DNA of 64,000 bases from Labrys okinawensis (GCF_002982075.1 NZ_PUEJ01000011.1:1-64000), one strand, 5' to 3'; numbered from the stretch's first letter, positions 24,753 to 33,921 are shown. A program made the numbers and translations. The notes: a model not told the origin generated them from the sequence alone.

Positions 24753-26380
24753 ACGAACGTCACGATAGCGAACGCACCGATCTCGGGGCCTACGACTACG
24801 TCGTCGTCGGCGCCGGATCCGGCGGCTGCGTGCTGGCCAACCGGCTCAGTGCGGATCCCAACGCCAGGGTGCTGCTGCTCGAAGCCGGCGGCTCAGACCG
24901 CTATCACTGGATCCATATCCCGGTCGGCTATCTCTATTGCATGGGCAATCCCCGTACCGACTGGGGCTACCGGACCGTGGCCGAGCCGGGCCTGAACGGG
25001 CGCTCGCTCGCCTATCCGCGCGGACGGGTGATGGGCGGCTGCTCCTCGATCAACGGCATGATCTATATGCGCGGCCAGGCCGCCGACTATGACCATTGGC
25101 AGCAGCTCGGCAATGCCGGCTGGGGCTGGGACGACGTGCTGCCGCTGTTCCGGCGCTCGGAAGACCACCATGCCGGGAGCACGCCCCTCCATGGCGCGGA
25201 GGGCGAACTGCGTGTCGAGCGCCAGCGCCTGTCCTGGCCCGTTCTCGACGCGGTGCGCGAGGCGGCCGAGGAACTCGGCGTGCCCCAGATCGACGACTTT
25301 AATGCCGGCGACAACACCGGCTCGGCCTATTTCGAGGTCAACCAGAAGGCCGGCTTTCGCTTCAACGCCGTGCGTGCCTTCATCAATCCCGTCAGGCAGC
25401 GCAAGAACCTCACCATTCTCACCCATGCCATGGCAGAGCGCATCCGCGTCGCCGATGGACGGGCCGAAGGCGTCGAATTGAGCCTGCACGGCAAGCCCTC
25501 TTGTGTCGCGGTCAAGCGTGAGGTGGTGCTGACGGCCGGCGCCATCGGCACGCCCCAGCTCCTCCAGCTGTCAGGCATCGGCCCGACGGCGCTCCTGGCC
25601 AGGTACGGCATCCCGCTCGTGCTGGACGCGCCAGGGGTCGGCGAGAACTTGCAGGACCATTTGCAGATCCGCACCATCTTCAAGATCAGCGGCGCGCGCA
25701 CCCTCAACGAGTGGCAGGCTTCACTACTCGGCAAGGCTCAGATCGCCCTCACTTATGCCCTCAAGCGTTCGGGACCGATGGCAATGGCGCCGAGTCAGCT
25801 CGGCATCTTCATGAAATCGGATCCGCGCTTTGCCGATGCCAATATCGAGTTCCACGTTCAGCCCCTGTCGCTCGACGCCTTCGGGTCGCCGCTGCATCCC
25901 TTTCCGGCCATCACCGTCTCCGACTGCAATCTCCGGCCGGAGGCGCGCGGCCATGTCCGCATCGTCTCGCCGGACATCCAAACCCATCCGGAAATCGCGC
26001 CGAACTATCTCTCGACGGAAGGCGACCGTGCGGTCGCGGCCGATTCGATCCGTGCGGCCCGCCGCCTGATGGCGACCAGGCGCATGCAGGCCTTCCGACC
26101 GGAGGAGCTGAAGCCCGGGCCGGCGATCCAGTCAGCCGACGATCTCGCCAAGGCTGCCGGCGACATCGCCACCACGATCTTCCACCCCGTCGGCACGGCC
26201 CGGATGGGCAGCGACGCGGCAGCCGTGGTCGACCCCCAGCTGCGCCTGCGCGGCATTTCAGGCCTGCGCATCGCCGACGCCTCTGTTATGCCGACCATCG
26301 TCTCCGGCAACACCCATGCGCCCGTGGTGATGATCGCCGAAAAGGCCTCGGACATGATCGCCATGGCTTGGCGGGGGTGA
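24749..26380 (+). CDS. GMC-family FAD-dependent oxidoreductase
   Basis: A 543-residue GMC enzyme: FAD site YDYVVVGAGSGGCVLANRLS (residues 15-34), first signature GRVMGGCSSINGMIYMRG, active-site His in HPVGTARMG and second signature position with His in SGNTHAPVV, where the other GMC protein of the window has Asn. The overall pattern resembles choline/alcohol dehydrogenases. No signal peptide. It is the last gene of the operon, overlapping the kinase stop by four nt, and is followed by 106 bp to the convergent CapA-type gene. It probably oxidises an alcohol group of the imported compound. Confidence 0.88.
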   Translation: MNERHDSERTDLGAYDYVVVGAGSGGCVLANRLSADPNARVLLLEAGGSDRYHWIHIPVGYLYCMGNPRTDWGYRTVAEPGLNGRSLAYPRGRVMGGCSSINGMIYMRGQAADYDHWQQLGNAGWGWDDVLPLFRRSEDHHAGSTPLHGAEGELRVERQRLSWPVLDAVREAAEELGVPQIDDFNAGDNTGSAYFEVNQKAGFRFNAVRAFINPVRQRKNLTILTHAMAERIRVADGRAEGVELSLHGKPSCVAVKREVVLTAGAIGTPQLLQLSGIGPTALLARYGIPLVLDAPGVGENLQDHLQIRTIFKISGARTLNEWQASLLGKAQIALTYALKRSGPMAMAPSQLGIFMKSDPRFADANIEFHVQPLSLDAFGSPLHPFPAITVSDCNLRPEARGHVRIVSPDIQTHPEIAPNYLSTEGDRAVAADSIRAARRLMATRRMQAFRPEELKPGPAIQSADDLAKAAGDIATTIFHPVGTARMGSDAAAVVDPQLRLRGISGLRIADASVMPTIVSGNTHAPVVMIAEKASDMIAMAWRG

Positions 26381-26486
26381 GCTGCAGCAATAGCCTACCA
26401 CCAGAACCGGCCAGCTTGACAGCGACATGGGCGACGCAAGGAGGAGAGAGGACGGCGCGGCGGACGTTCCCAGCCCATAAGGAGGG

Positions 26487-27722
26487 TCAGCACTGATTAA
26501 TGATCCCATGATTGTCGTCGAGCGAAATCGAGACCCCGTATTTGCATGAGCGCGCCGCCAGATCCTCGATCATATCGCATGCCAGAGTCGCAGGTGCGGG
26601 AACAGGCACGATGCGCTCGTGATAATTCAGGGCCTCCAGCCTCTCGCCGCCGATCACGATGGGATGGAGATCGATCGACTGGAGACGGGCGTCGGCATCG
26701 AAGCGGCATGTCGCGACGAGGCTCTTCCAGACCTCCGGCGCACTCCAGACCGCCTCGCCCTCATCGAGGTGGAACAGAAAATTGCCGAGCCCGTAGAAGA
26801 TCGGCGCACCCCGATGAATTTCGACGGGCTGCAGGACGGGAGCGCCGTGACTGACGAACACGCCCGCACCTGCGTCGATGCAGGCACGCGCAAATGCCTG
26901 GACCCATTCCGGGACGTCGCGCCAGCTCGGTTCCCAATGATGATGATGAAGGTAGGCGATGACGAAGGCTCCTTCAGTGGCTGCCTTACGGATCGCCGAC
27001 AGATGGATCTCTGAGCTGACCTCGTCCACCAGGATCCTGCGCTTGTTCCCGTTCGCCCTGCGAAAGATCGTGCCATAGAAATCGATGTCGTCGACGGAGT
27101 GCAGCTGAGGCGGATCGTGGGGCTGGGCATAGTTGCTCCTTTCCATGCGACTGCTTTGAAACGCCTCCTGAATGCCACTCAAAGCATCAAAGTTCGATGG
27201 TTCCACCTCGAATACCCTTGAAACCTCGAGTCCGTTGACGCCGGGGCGTGCCGGTCGCCGGTCCGTTGCGTCGGCGGCATACATCGTCGCGGGCCCAGGC
27301 CCGGCATCCACTGCCACGAGCGCCACGGACCTCTTGCCGAAGGTCTTGATACCCGGCCGCTGTGCTTTGGATAAATCAGTGCCGATACCGGCATGAAGGA
27401 AGTCCCTGGCCGCAACCTCCTCGAGCGTCGACAGGATGCCCGGCGGGCCCAGGTCGAAAGCATGGTTGTTGGAGAGTGCCAGGGCATTGAAGCCGATGTC
27501 CTTCAACGCATCCAGAACCACGGGCGCCGAGCAACCAAAATAACTCCCCTTCAGCGGCCAGCCACCGTGTCGGCCGAACACCGTGGTCTCGAAGTTCGTG
27601 AAAGCGATATCGGCCTTCTGGATCAACGATTTGATCGTGGCAAACCTCTCGTCGGAAACCTGGCGAACATCATGATGAATCAGGGATTGCCCGGTCAGGA
27701 CAAGCGTGAACGGCGAAGGCAT
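26487..27722 (-). CDS. CapA-family metallophosphatase-like protein
   Basis: The 411-residue protein has the calcineurin-like metal-ligand pattern of the CapA/PgsA family: FTNFETTV (near residue 42), ALSNNHAFDLG (near 83), YLHHHHWE (near 257) and VSHGAPVLQP. The classical family members take part in poly-gamma-glutamate capsule synthesis, but soluble cytoplasmic forms like this one, without membrane anchor or signal peptide, occur in catabolic clusters and have no settled function. I use the ATG at 27722; an earlier start at 27785 would add 21 unlikely residues. It ends the amino-acid transporter and racemase operon. A role in D-amino acid or gamma-glutamyl compound use is only a guess. Confidence 0.82.
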   Translation of the reverse strand: MPSPFTLVLTGQSLIHHDVRQVSDERFATIKSLIQKADIAFTNFETTVFGRHGGWPLKGSYFGCSAPVVLDALKDIGFNALALSNNHAFDLGPPGILSTLEEVAARDFLHAGIGTDLSKAQRPGIKTFGKRSVALVAVDAGPGPATMYAADATDRRPARPGVNGLEVSRVFEVEPSNFDALSGIQEAFQSSRMERSNYAQPHDPPQLHSVDDIDFYGTIFRRANGNKRRILVDEVSSEIHLSAIRKAATEGAFVIAYLHHHHWEPSWRDVPEWVQAFARACIDAGAGVFVSHGAPVLQPVEIHRGAPIFYGLGNFLFHLDEGEAVWSAPEVWKSLVATCRFDADARLQSIDLHPIVIGGERLEALNYHERIVPVPAPATLACDMIEDLAARSCKYGVSISLDDNHGIINQC

Positions 27723-27785
27723 GGCTGAGGCTCTTGGAGATGAATTCAGAAAATGGGACAGGCGGGTCGGGGACGGGGGGAGCAA

Positions 27786-28631
27786 TCACTTCTCGGTCTG
27801 CGGAGAAATATCGACACCGAACCATTTCAGGCTGATCCTGCCGAGCGACCCGTCCTTGGCGCTCGCCTCAATGGCTTTGTTGAAGGCTTGTGCGAGATCG
27901 GCGTCCTCCTTGCGAAGGCCGATCCCGACACCGGGACCCCATGTGCCCCCGGAAAGCTGGGGGCCGAAGAAATCGACGGCCTTTCCCTCCGGCGTTTCGA
28001 GAAACTGCTTCCAGACGAGATAGTCTCCCAATCCGCCGTCGATGCGCTCGGATGTAAGATCGAGCTTCAGATTTTCCTGGCTGTCATAGCTGCGCACCTG
28101 GGCAATATCGCCGAAGAGCTCCCGGACGACAGCCTCCGAATTCGAGGACCGCAGCACGCCGAGCGTCTTGCCCGTCAGGCTCTCCCTCAGCTTGTCGATG
28201 AGCGCCTTCTTCTCCGCGTCGATGTCCGTCAGGTTCAGCTTGGCCTTGGTATCACCGGGCGGCAGGCCGAGGTTGCGGCGCATGACGATCTGGTTCGGCC
28301 CCACGGCATAGGGCACTGAGAATGCGATCGATTTCTTGCGCTTTTCCGTGATCGACATGCCGGCGATGATCGCGTCGTACTTCTTGACCAGAAGGCCGGG
28401 GATGATGCCGTCCCAGTCCTGGGCGACGAAGGTGCATTGCAGCTTCATCCGGGCGCAGAGTTCATTGCCCACATCGATGTCGAACCCGACAAGCGCACCG
28501 TTCGCGTCAATGTAGTCCCAGGGCGGCGAAGCCCCTTCCGATGCGATGGTGATCGCCTTGCGCTCCTCGGCACGGGTAACGCTGCTGGCGAGCAGGGTTG
28601 CCAGAACGGCCAAAGCCAGATGTCGTTTCAT
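27786..28631 (-). CDS. Polar amino-acid ABC transporter substrate-binding protein
   Basis: A 281-residue family 3 periplasmic binding protein. A signal peptide (MKRHLALAVLATLLASS, cut near TRA) precedes ITIASEGASPPWDYIDANG, GFDIDVGNELCARM and the ligand-arginine type region DAIIAGMSITEKRKKSIAFS, as in lysine/arginine/ornithine and histidine binders. GGGGAA precedes the ATG at 28631. It delivers an amino acid to the permease pair at 29790 and 30533. Residues CARMKLQC could form the disulfide seen in this subgroup. The ligand is probably a basic or other polar amino acid or derivative. Confidence 0.9.
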   Translation of the reverse strand: MKRHLALAVLATLLASSVTRAEERKAITIASEGASPPWDYIDANGALVGFDIDVGNELCARMKLQCTFVAQDWDGIIPGLLVKKYDAIIAGMSITEKRKKSIAFSVPYAVGPNQIVMRRNLGLPPGDTKAKLNLTDIDAEKKALIDKLRESLTGKTLGVLRSSNSEAVVRELFGDIAQVRSYDSQENLKLDLTSERIDGGLGDYLVWKQFLETPEGKAVDFFGPQLSGGTWGPGVGIGLRKEDADLAQAFNKAIEASAKDGSLGRISLKWFGVDISPQTEK

Positions 28632-28663
28632 GGTATTCCCCTTCTTCTTGGTTCGGTTCCTGA

Positions 28664-29800
28664 TCATTCGCCGAGATGTATCCGCCGCAGGTTCTCGCGG
28701 AGGCCGCAGGCAACGCCCGTTTCGTCCGTGTCCCAGGCATCTGCGAGATCCTGCAACGTGATGCGCTCAGCGCCTGAAGCGCCGAGCAGGATCGCTTCAT
28801 CCCCGAGCTTTGCTTCGGGAATATCGCTGACATCGACGCGAAGATGTTCGAGATGGACGGGGGGTACGATGGCAGCGCGCCGCCCCCTGATCAGCACGGC
28901 GGTCTTGGACCGGGGATATCGCGGCATCCCCTGTCCCCAGCCGATTCCGAGAACAGCCAGGCGCATGGCCGCACGATATCCCGGAAGGTCCGGTGGCGCG
29001 CCCATACTGTCGTCGCTCGCCTTGAGTGCGACGATGCGGGCTTTGATTGCTGACAGGGCAGGGCGGACGATCAACCCCCGGCGATCCGCATGGGCACCCG
29101 TCAATCCAAAAAGGAGCGCGCCGGGATCCACCGCATCCATGTCGAACTCCGGATGGCGAAGCAGGCTTTCACTGCTCGACACCATGATCGTTGCGGGACG
29201 GTGGCCTGTCGCCTCGAGTTCCTTGAGAAGAGGCAGCAGGCGTGTAACCTGCTCTGGCGCCGAAGCGCCAGCCTGGCCGAATTCGCTGAGATGGGCATAG
29301 AGGCCGTCGACCACGATATTAGCCTGCGACGCGCATAGATCGATCAGATGCCGAAGACCCGAGGGAGCCACGCCGGCGCGCCAAAAACCGAGATCCACCT
29401 TTACGAAGATCTTCAGCGGAATGCCGGTCGATAGCCAGCTCCGCAGATCCTCTTCACCGGAAATCGTGATCGTCAGATCGAGCTTCCGGACAAGCTCGAC
29501 GGCGTTCGGACCAATGCCCGGATACATCAGGATAGGCTTTCGCGGCGCCGCCTTTCGCACCGCCAGGGCGTCGGCGATCGAGACCACACCGAAGGCATCG
29601 ACATCGGCCGCGCACAGGAGGGCGGCTACCTGTTCTGCTCCGCATCCATAGGCGTCCTGCTTGAGGCAGGCGATGAACTTCGTGGTCGAGCCGATCGCCA
29701 TTCGAATGGCGCGGTAGTTGGAGGCGATCGCCGACAGATCGATCTCGCGCCAGGCGGCTTCGCCGAGCTGAAGCGGACCGTGATGGTGATTACTGTTCAT
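28664..29800 (-). CDS. alr: Alanine racemase family protein (PLP-dependent)
   Basis: The 378-residue protein has the fold type III PLP site: CLKQDAYGCG with the Schiff-base Lys at residue 47, and a Tyr in PGYRAAM just before VLGIGWGQGMPRY, where alanine racemases have the second catalytic Tyr. The C-terminal beta domain is complete. It interconverts L and D amino acids in the cytoplasm. The gene overlaps the permease stop by 11 nt and is followed by the binding-protein gene, so it belongs to the uptake operon, which suggests that the imported amino acid (rather than cell-wall alanine) is the substrate. A histidine run follows the first residues. Confidence 0.87.
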   Translation of the reverse strand: MNSNHHHGPLQLGEAAWREIDLSAIASNYRAIRMAIGSTTKFIACLKQDAYGCGAEQVAALLCAADVDAFGVVSIADALAVRKAAPRKPILMYPGIGPNAVELVRKLDLTITISGEEDLRSWLSTGIPLKIFVKVDLGFWRAGVAPSGLRHLIDLCASQANIVVDGLYAHLSEFGQAGASAPEQVTRLLPLLKELEATGHRPATIMVSSSESLLRHPEFDMDAVDPGALLFGLTGAHADRRGLIVRPALSAIKARIVALKASDDSMGAPPDLPGYRAAMRLAVLGIGWGQGMPRYPRSKTAVLIRGRRAAIVPPVHLEHLRVDVSDIPEAKLGDEAILLGASGAERITLQDLADAWDTDETGVACGLRENLRRIHLGE

Positions 29801-30521
29801 GGGCCACCTGCGAGAGGGCGACCCGGCCGGGTTTGGATTTGGCGCGCGGTGCGCCATTCAACTGCGCCTCCAGCATGTGAAAGGCGCCGGTCAACAGGAA
29901 TGTCAGGCCGAGATAGAGCAAGCCGGCCGCAATGAAGATCTCGTAGGGGGCGAAGGTCTCCGAAACCAGCTTGCGCGATAGGCCGGTGATTTCGAGCAGC
30001 GTCACGGTGCTGGCGAGGGACGTCGCCTTGACGAGGCTGATGACTTCATTGGCATAGGAGGGAAGCACGCTTCGGAAGGCGATCGGGAAGATGATCCGGC
30101 GCTTGATCTGCAAGGGCGACATGCCCACGGCCTGCGCCGCCTCGATCATGCCAGGGGCGACGCTCTGGATCCCGCCGCGAAAGATCTCCGTCGTGTAGGC
30201 GGCGCCATTGAGCGAGAAGGCAATGAGGCAGCACCAGAATGGTTCGCGTAGCGCAACCCATAGGACGCTCGACCGAATGAAGCCGATCTGACCGAGGCCG
30301 TAATAGATGATGAAGAGCTGCACGAGCAGCGGGGTACCGCGCAAAACATAAGTGTAGGCCAGCACGGGCAGGGACAGCCAGCGCCGCGACGATGCGCGCA
30401 TGAAGGCCAGGGGAACCGAGATCACGAGGCCTGCCAGGAGCGACGCGAAAGTCAGCAGCAGCGTCAGTGGAATGCCGCCGGCAAGCGTTACGGTGCTGGT
30501 AAGAAGGAGTGCGATATCCAT
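29790..30521 (-). CDS. Amino-acid ABC transporter permease (HisM-like)
   Basis: A 243-residue permease with about five hydrophobic helices and the family loop GGIQSVAPGMIEAAQAVGMS followed by RIIFPIAFRSVLPSYANE, the EAA motif that contacts the ATPase. I use the ATG at 30521 (GAGG 9 nt upstream). It pairs with the other permease, 11 bp upstream in the operon, to make the heterodimeric channel. Confidence 0.92.
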   Translation of the reverse strand: MDIALLLTSTVTLAGGIPLTLLLTFASLLAGLVISVPLAFMRASSRRWLSLPVLAYTYVLRGTPLLVQLFIIYYGLGQIGFIRSSVLWVALREPFWCCLIAFSLNGAAYTTEIFRGGIQSVAPGMIEAAQAVGMSPLQIKRRIIFPIAFRSVLPSYANEVISLVKATSLASTVTLLEITGLSRKLVSETFAPYEIFIAAGLLYLGLTFLLTGAFHMLEAQLNGAPRAKSKPGRVALSQVAHEQ

Positions 30522-30532
30522 GGCGGAACGCC

Positions 30533-31192
30533 TCACCGCCCGCGAACGGCGAAACGCCGTTCGAGCAGGTTGAAGATCACCAGCGCCAGGCTGGTTAGCG
30601 CGAGATAGAGGGCCGACGCGGCCAGATAGAAGGTCAGCGGAGCCCGCAACGAACCTGCGCCGATGGCGGCGATCCGCATGATGTCGGTCAGCCCGACGAT
30701 CGAGATCAGCGAGGTCTCCTTAACCAGGGAGATCCACTGGTTCGCGAGCGCGGGCAGGGCAATGCGCAACATTTGCGGAAGGGTGACCAGCAGCCAGGTC
30801 TGCCAGGGATGCAGCCCGAGCGAGCGGGCCGCCTCGATCTGCCCCGTGGGTATGCTGAGCACGGCGCCTCGAAAGATCTCAGCGGTGTAGGCGCCGAAGA
30901 CGACGGTGAGGGAAACGACGCCCGCCAGAAATGCATTGACCTCGACATAGCGCCCGAAGAAGGCGCTGATGGCGACCGTGCCCCCGAAATAGATCAACAG
31001 GATGATGATCAGTTCGGGCACGCCGCGAATAATGGTGGTGTAGAAGCCGACGGCCACACTCATGGCCTTCCACCGGGACAAGCGCCCGGCTGCGGCGAGC
31101 AAACCGAGGGCCATGCCGAGCACGCCGCTGACAAGCGCCAGCATCACCGTCGTCTTCAGCCCGTTGGCGAATTGCACGGCAAAGCCGTCCAT
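30533..31192 (-). CDS. Amino-acid ABC transporter permease (HisQ-like)
   Basis: A 219-residue permease with helices typical of the polar amino-acid family, the RGVPELIIILLIYFG segment and the EAA loop PTGQIEAARSLGLHPWQT. The ATG at 31192 is chosen over an upstream start because the extra residues are not family sequence. It is the second half of the channel used by the binding protein at 27786. Confidence 0.92.
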   Translation of the reverse strand: MDGFAVQFANGLKTTVMLALVSGVLGMALGLLAAAGRLSRWKAMSVAVGFYTTIIRGVPELIIILLIYFGGTVAISAFFGRYVEVNAFLAGVVSLTVVFGAYTAEIFRGAVLSIPTGQIEAARSLGLHPWQTWLLVTLPQMLRIALPALANQWISLVKETSLISIVGLTDIMRIAAIGAGSLRAPLTFYLAASALYLALTSLALVIFNLLERRFAVRGR

Positions 31193-31205
31193 GCAGGAAA
31201 CCCTT

Positions 31206-32006
31206 CTATCGATGTGAGGCAAGAAAGCTGCGAAGCCAGCTGGAGGTCGGCGCGGAGAAGAACTTCGAGGGAACGCCTTCTTCCTCGATCAGCCCTTGGT
31301 GCATGAAGGCAGCTCGTGTCGACACCTGTCTTGCGAAGGCAAGTTCGTGAGTGACGATCACCATCGTGCGCCCTTCCTCCGCCAGCGCCGCCATGACACG
31401 AAGCACCTCGCCTACCAGCTCCGGATCGAGCGCGGAGGTCGGTTCGTCGAAGAGCAGCGTGCGTGGTTCCATGGCGAGCGCGCGGGCGATCGCCACGCGT
31501 TGCTGCTGTCCGCCGGAGAGATGGCGAGGATAGGCATCCGTCTTGTCGGAAAGCCCGACCTTGGTCAGGTAGTGACGGCCGCGATCGGCGGCCTCATCGC
31601 GCCGGATCCCTTTGACGAGGACCGGACCCTCCGTAACGTTTTCAAGCACGGTCTTGTGCGGCCAGAGATTGAAGTTCTGGAACACCATGCCCATCGAGGC
31701 CCGAATGCGCCGGGCCTGCCGATGGTCGATGACGTTGGCTTGCCCGCCCTGCTGCGATGCAGCTCGTATGGCCAGCTTCTCGCCGTCGACCCAGATATCG
31801 CCCCGGTCGGGAATCGTCAGGAGGTTGAGGCAGCGCAGAAGCGTGCTCTTGCCCGAACCGCTGCTGCCAAGGATCGAGAGAATTTCGCCTGGCCGGATAT
31901 CGAGATTGACACCACACAGGACGGCATTGCCGCCCAGCCTTTTCTCGATCCGCTCAGCGCGTATGCCGTGCTGGACGGCCTGTCGGAACATCGGACCGCT
32001 CTTCAT
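31206..32006 (-). CDS. Amino-acid ABC transporter ATP-binding protein (HisP/GlnQ-like)
   Basis: A 266-residue ATPase with Walker A LGSSGSGKSTLLRCLN, Q-loop VFQNFNLWPHKTVLENV, signature LSGGQQQRVAIARALA, Walker B LLFDEPTSALDPE and H-loop VTHELAFARQV, all intact. I place the start at the ATG at 32006, with GGAGGGG 5 nt upstream; the open frame extends far upstream but without homology. It is the first gene of the operon ATPase-permease-permease-racemase-binding protein-CapA. Confidence 0.93.
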   Translation of the reverse strand: MKSGPMFRQAVQHGIRAERIEKRLGGNAVLCGVNLDIRPGEILSILGSSGSGKSTLLRCLNLLTIPDRGDIWVDGEKLAIRAASQQGGQANVIDHRQARRIRASMGMVFQNFNLWPHKTVLENVTEGPVLVKGIRRDEAADRGRHYLTKVGLSDKTDAYPRHLSGGQQQRVAIARALAMEPRTLLFDEPTSALDPELVGEVLRVMAALAEEGRTMVIVTHELAFARQVSTRAAFMHQGLIEEEGVPSKFFSAPTSSWLRSFLASHR

Positions 32007-32229
32007 CAGCCCCTCCGCGCCGGTGAACGCTGCTTGGCGCCGATACGGGCAATGGGAACTATTGGACACGGCAAGGCCTTTGCTGCGCGCATGGGAGCGG
32101 CACCACTTTTTGATGTGTGTTGTCGTTGCGAAGGACGCTGCTTTGGTCCGATGGCGCCGAGTGGCGTTCTGACCTGTCCCCGACCCCAGAATTGCCCGCG
32201 CGCTCGCCGAGATCAATTTATAAGCGAGA

Positions 32230-32243
32230 TTATTTTTCGATAA
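32230..32243. promoter_or_regulatory. Candidate LysR site in the divergent spacer
   Basis: The 383-bp spacer 32007-32389 separates the amino-acid operon from the LysR gene. Its AT-rich part contains TTATTTTTCGATAA (32230-32243), with TTAT/ATAA arms and the T-N11-A pattern used by LysR proteins. No gene is seen in the rest of the spacer. Position and symmetry are the only evidence. Confidence 0.3.
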
Positions 32244-32389
32244 GTTCAGCTAATAAGGTTTGCTACCACTTCAATTCGAACGACCAATTATGGCCTTCGG
32301 CAGGCGATTGGCCTGGCGCGATCTGTGCGACGGTATAAGTTGAGCTTTGTCCTGAAAGGCGGCAATCGGCAGCTGCACGGAAGCCCATC

Positions 32390-33340
32390 ATGGTGGAAAT
32401 CTCAAAGACGGGCATCACGCTCCGCCAGCTTCAGATCCTGCGCGAGGTCGTCAGATCGGGCTCGGAGCGCAGTGCCGCCAAGGCACTCGGAATCACCCAG
32501 CCTGCCGTCAGCCAGCAAGTTCGGATCTTGGAAGGCTTGCTTGGCGTGCAATTATTCGTGCGGGACAAGGGGCGGCTGGTTCCGACGGCCCATACGATGA
32601 CCCTTTTTCGCGACACCGACGCCACCTTCCTCCAGATCGAAAGGGTTGCCAAAACGGTTGCATCCCTGAAGGGCGTCGATAGCGACACGATCAGCATCGC
32701 GGCACCGCATATCTTCTCGCTCCGGCTTCTTCCCGAGGCTTTTTGCAAATTGCGTTCGCGCCAGTCGTTTGCGGGAATGGTGCTCAAATCGGGCACCTAT
32801 CCTGAGGTGGCCGAGCATGTCCTGGAGGGACGTGCCGATCTTGGAATTGCTCGGTTACCTTTGGACGGGAATGTTTTCGACTGGTGCCCGGCAACGACTG
32901 CGACCAATGTCTATGTCTGCCCCCGCGGTCACCGCTTCACCCAAAAGGACATCATCAGGCCGGAGGACCTTGTGGGAGAGGCGCTGGCGGATGTCGAACC
33001 GGGAATGCAATCCCATCTCATGAACGAGAATGCCATGAGGTATATGGGAGCAGAACCTCATCTGGCGATACAGGTCGATGTCATCGGCCAGGAGGTGAGT
33101 TTCGTTGCTGCGGGTCTCGGCATCTCCAGCAGCAACACCTTCGCCGCGAGCCAGTTCGCGTCCTTCCCGGTTGAAGTCCGTCCTTTCGAGCCGAGTGCCC
33201 TCTACCATTATGTCATATTCTGGCAAAAGGGACGGAAACTTGGAGCCTTACTCCAAGAAACGATTAAAGTTTTGGTTGAATGCGCGCAGGTCGATGCGGG
33301 AGTTCCAGAGGGGGGCAACAGAGCGCAAGGCGTCCAATGA
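32390..33340 (+). CDS. LysR-family transcriptional regulator
   Basis: A 316-residue LysR protein. The winged helix-turn-helix lies at about residues 10-65 (SAAKALGITQPAVSQQVRIL, then LFVRDKGRLVPT), followed by a two-lobe effector domain (GRADLGIARLPLDG, VVGLGISSSNTF-like region AAGLGISSSNTFAASQF). It is similar in layout to regulators of amino-acid and opine catabolism. It is divergent from the amino-acid transporter and racemase operon and most likely activates it in response to the imported amino acid or its product. Confidence 0.9.
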   Translation: MVEISKTGITLRQLQILREVVRSGSERSAAKALGITQPAVSQQVRILEGLLGVQLFVRDKGRLVPTAHTMTLFRDTDATFLQIERVAKTVASLKGVDSDTISIAAPHIFSLRLLPEAFCKLRSRQSFAGMVLKSGTYPEVAEHVLEGRADLGIARLPLDGNVFDWCPATTATNVYVCPRGHRFTQKDIIRPEDLVGEALADVEPGMQSHLMNENAMRYMGAEPHLAIQVDVIGQEVSFVAAGLGISSSNTFAASQFASFPVEVRPFEPSALYHYVIFWQKGRKLGALLQETIKVLVECAQVDAGVPEGGNRAQGVQ

Positions 33341-33540
33341 TTACTGGATCTGTCATGGTCAGTGCCTGTCCCGCCTTCGCGGCAAGCTTATCTCTCGGCT
33401 CTACGCCGCAGCGTCACTATTCAGCCACAGGAGCTTGCTGCTTTTACTGCGCCAACCTTACCGCCTGGCTGCGCATCAACCCACCGGGCGAGGCCTTGCC
33501 GGAGACTGGCGCATGTCGGTCAGCGATGTAACCGCTGGTA

Positions 33541-33921
33541 TTACGGATTGTCGACGCAGGCGTCGGCCAAGCACTCCTCGATCTTCCTGAGAAATCTGAT
33601 GCCCGGTGTGTCATCCTCGGTGATTCTCTTCATCGTGAGCCCGTCGGCGTGGCAGGCCGTGGCCTTGTGTAAGCTCGCCAGGGCTCGAGACAATGTTTGG
33701 GCGTCGGTTGCGTTGAGTGTCAGCACGCCCGAGGGCTCGGAAAAAAGCGCGGCGACAGGCGAGCCGTTCAGCAGTTCTTGCACATTGATGGCCTCCCCCA
33801 GCGATATCAAGACCGCCTGGTCTTTCGGGTCGAGTTTCACATTTGCCTGAGGACCGATACCGCAAGCGAGCGCCGAAGTGATCGAGAGCACGATCGTTGC
33901 AAAAACCACAAGGGAACGCAT
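33541..33921 (-). CDS. Small secreted hypothetical protein with four cysteines
   Basis: A 126-residue protein not recognised. It begins with a clear signal peptide (MRSLVVFATIVLSITSALA), so it should be exported; the mature chain of about 107 residues has four cysteines (ALACGIG, TACHADG, EECLADAC), enough for two disulfides, and no membrane helix. GGGGGAG lies 7 nt before the chosen ATG; a longer upstream reading frame is non-coding in style. It lies 245 bp after the siderophore-type ABC operon on the same strand, so shared transcription is possible but not shown. The plus-strand gap 33341-33540 before it contains no convincing gene. Confidence 0.6.
   Translation of the reverse strand: MRSLVVFATIVLSITSALACGIGPQANVKLDPKDQAVLISLGEAINVQELLNGSPVAALFSEPSGVLTLNATDAQTLSRALASLHKATACHADGLTMKRITEDDTPGIRFLRKIEECLADACVDNP

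Noticed and set aside
24758..24800. Possible signal peptide or Tat motif on the second GMC protein
   Set aside because: The N-terminus is short and charged, with no twin-Arg and no hydrophobic core before the FAD motif.
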